NCBI GenBank assembly: GCA_946410085.1
Contig: CAMJZA010000019.1
Location: 1 to 54,473 of the forward strand
Direction of reading: 5' to 3'
DNA from: an uncultured Treponema sp.
Lineage (GTDB): Bacteria; Spirochaetota; Spirochaetia; Treponematales; Treponemataceae
Length of the DNA stretch: 54,473 bases
In this document: one piece after another, positions 54,376-54,473 of the stretch
Layout of the letters: each line of letters starts with the position of its first letter
How positions within the stretch are numbered: the stretch's first letter is position 1
Notes under the pieces: model-generated
What the model was told of the DNA's origin: nothing
The model's database searches: none
What the model saw: the letters and a program-made list of their open reading frames with translations, nothing else
Made by a program: the position numbers and the translations under genes

Positions 54376-54448
54376 AGCTCCCGAGCGGAATCGGACCGCT
54401 GACCTCATCGTTACCAACGATGTGCTCTACCGACTGAGCTACAAGAGC
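54376..54448 (-). tRNA. tRNA-Thr (GGT anticodon)
   Basis: Cloverleaf on the minus strand: acceptor GCTCTTG / CGGGAGC (two GU pairs), D arm GCTCAGTCGGTAGAGC, anticodon loop TTGGTAA between CATCG and CGATG, T arm GCGG-TCCGATTC-CGC. CCA is not encoded. Confidence 0.96.
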
Positions 54449-54473
54449 AAGCTTTCATACACTTAATACGTGT

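Overview
The window looks like the chromosome of a spirochaete, most likely a moderately G+C-rich Treponema. The evidence is the rpoB rifampicin cluster carrying Asn where E. coli has Ser531, a flagellar FliS/FlgN-like operon behind a sigma-28-type promoter, a DUF4954 protein, many lipoprotein-type products, and the ribosomal gene set. I infer the genus from gene content and motifs only; no search was run.

Positions 1-19,300 are an accessory/housekeeping mosaic. From the left: a partial surface lipoprotein whose signal peptide is built on ten CTCTT-type pentamers and is out of frame as read; a membrane EAL protein; Hsp33; a DUF4954 protein; an exported M16-like protein that has lost its zinc site; a flagellar cluster (small unknown protein, FliS, FlgN-like); a TatD-family hydrolase; an XpaC/TelA pair; an HPt protein; a DUF2974 hydrolase; an orphan OppC/OppD pair; and an RsuA-type pseudouridine synthase. 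The gaps hold several unrelated short tandem repeats (units 22, 22, 23, 37-38 and 48 bp) and hairpin arrays. Many genes have a -10 box 6-11 nt from the start codon, so leaderless or nearly leaderless mRNAs look common.

Positions 19,300-25,900 are a branched-chain amino-acid ABC transporter (livHMGF plus a binding lipoprotein), with a CBS-ACT protein downstream and a cation-diffusion-facilitator gene between the binding protein and livH. The livH leader carries an intrinsic-terminator-like hairpin that could act as an attenuator.

Positions 26,000-54,473 are one minus-strand block of expression genes. In transcription order: tRNA-Thr, rpmG, tRNA-Trp, secE, nusG, rplKAJL, rpoBC, rpsLG, then tuf and the S10-spc-alpha genes down to rplQ and a small zinc-ribbon gene. 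Regulation seems concentrated in the leaders: a roughly 490-nt structured tuf leader with its own promoter and a terminator-like hairpin, hairpins between rplL and rpoB, an inverted repeat around the rpsL -35 box, and facing -10 boxes in the rpmJ leader.

The items I would follow up first are the phase-variable lipoprotein, the tuf leader as a possible ncRNA, the livH attenuator, the leaderless genes, and the intergenic repeat arrays.
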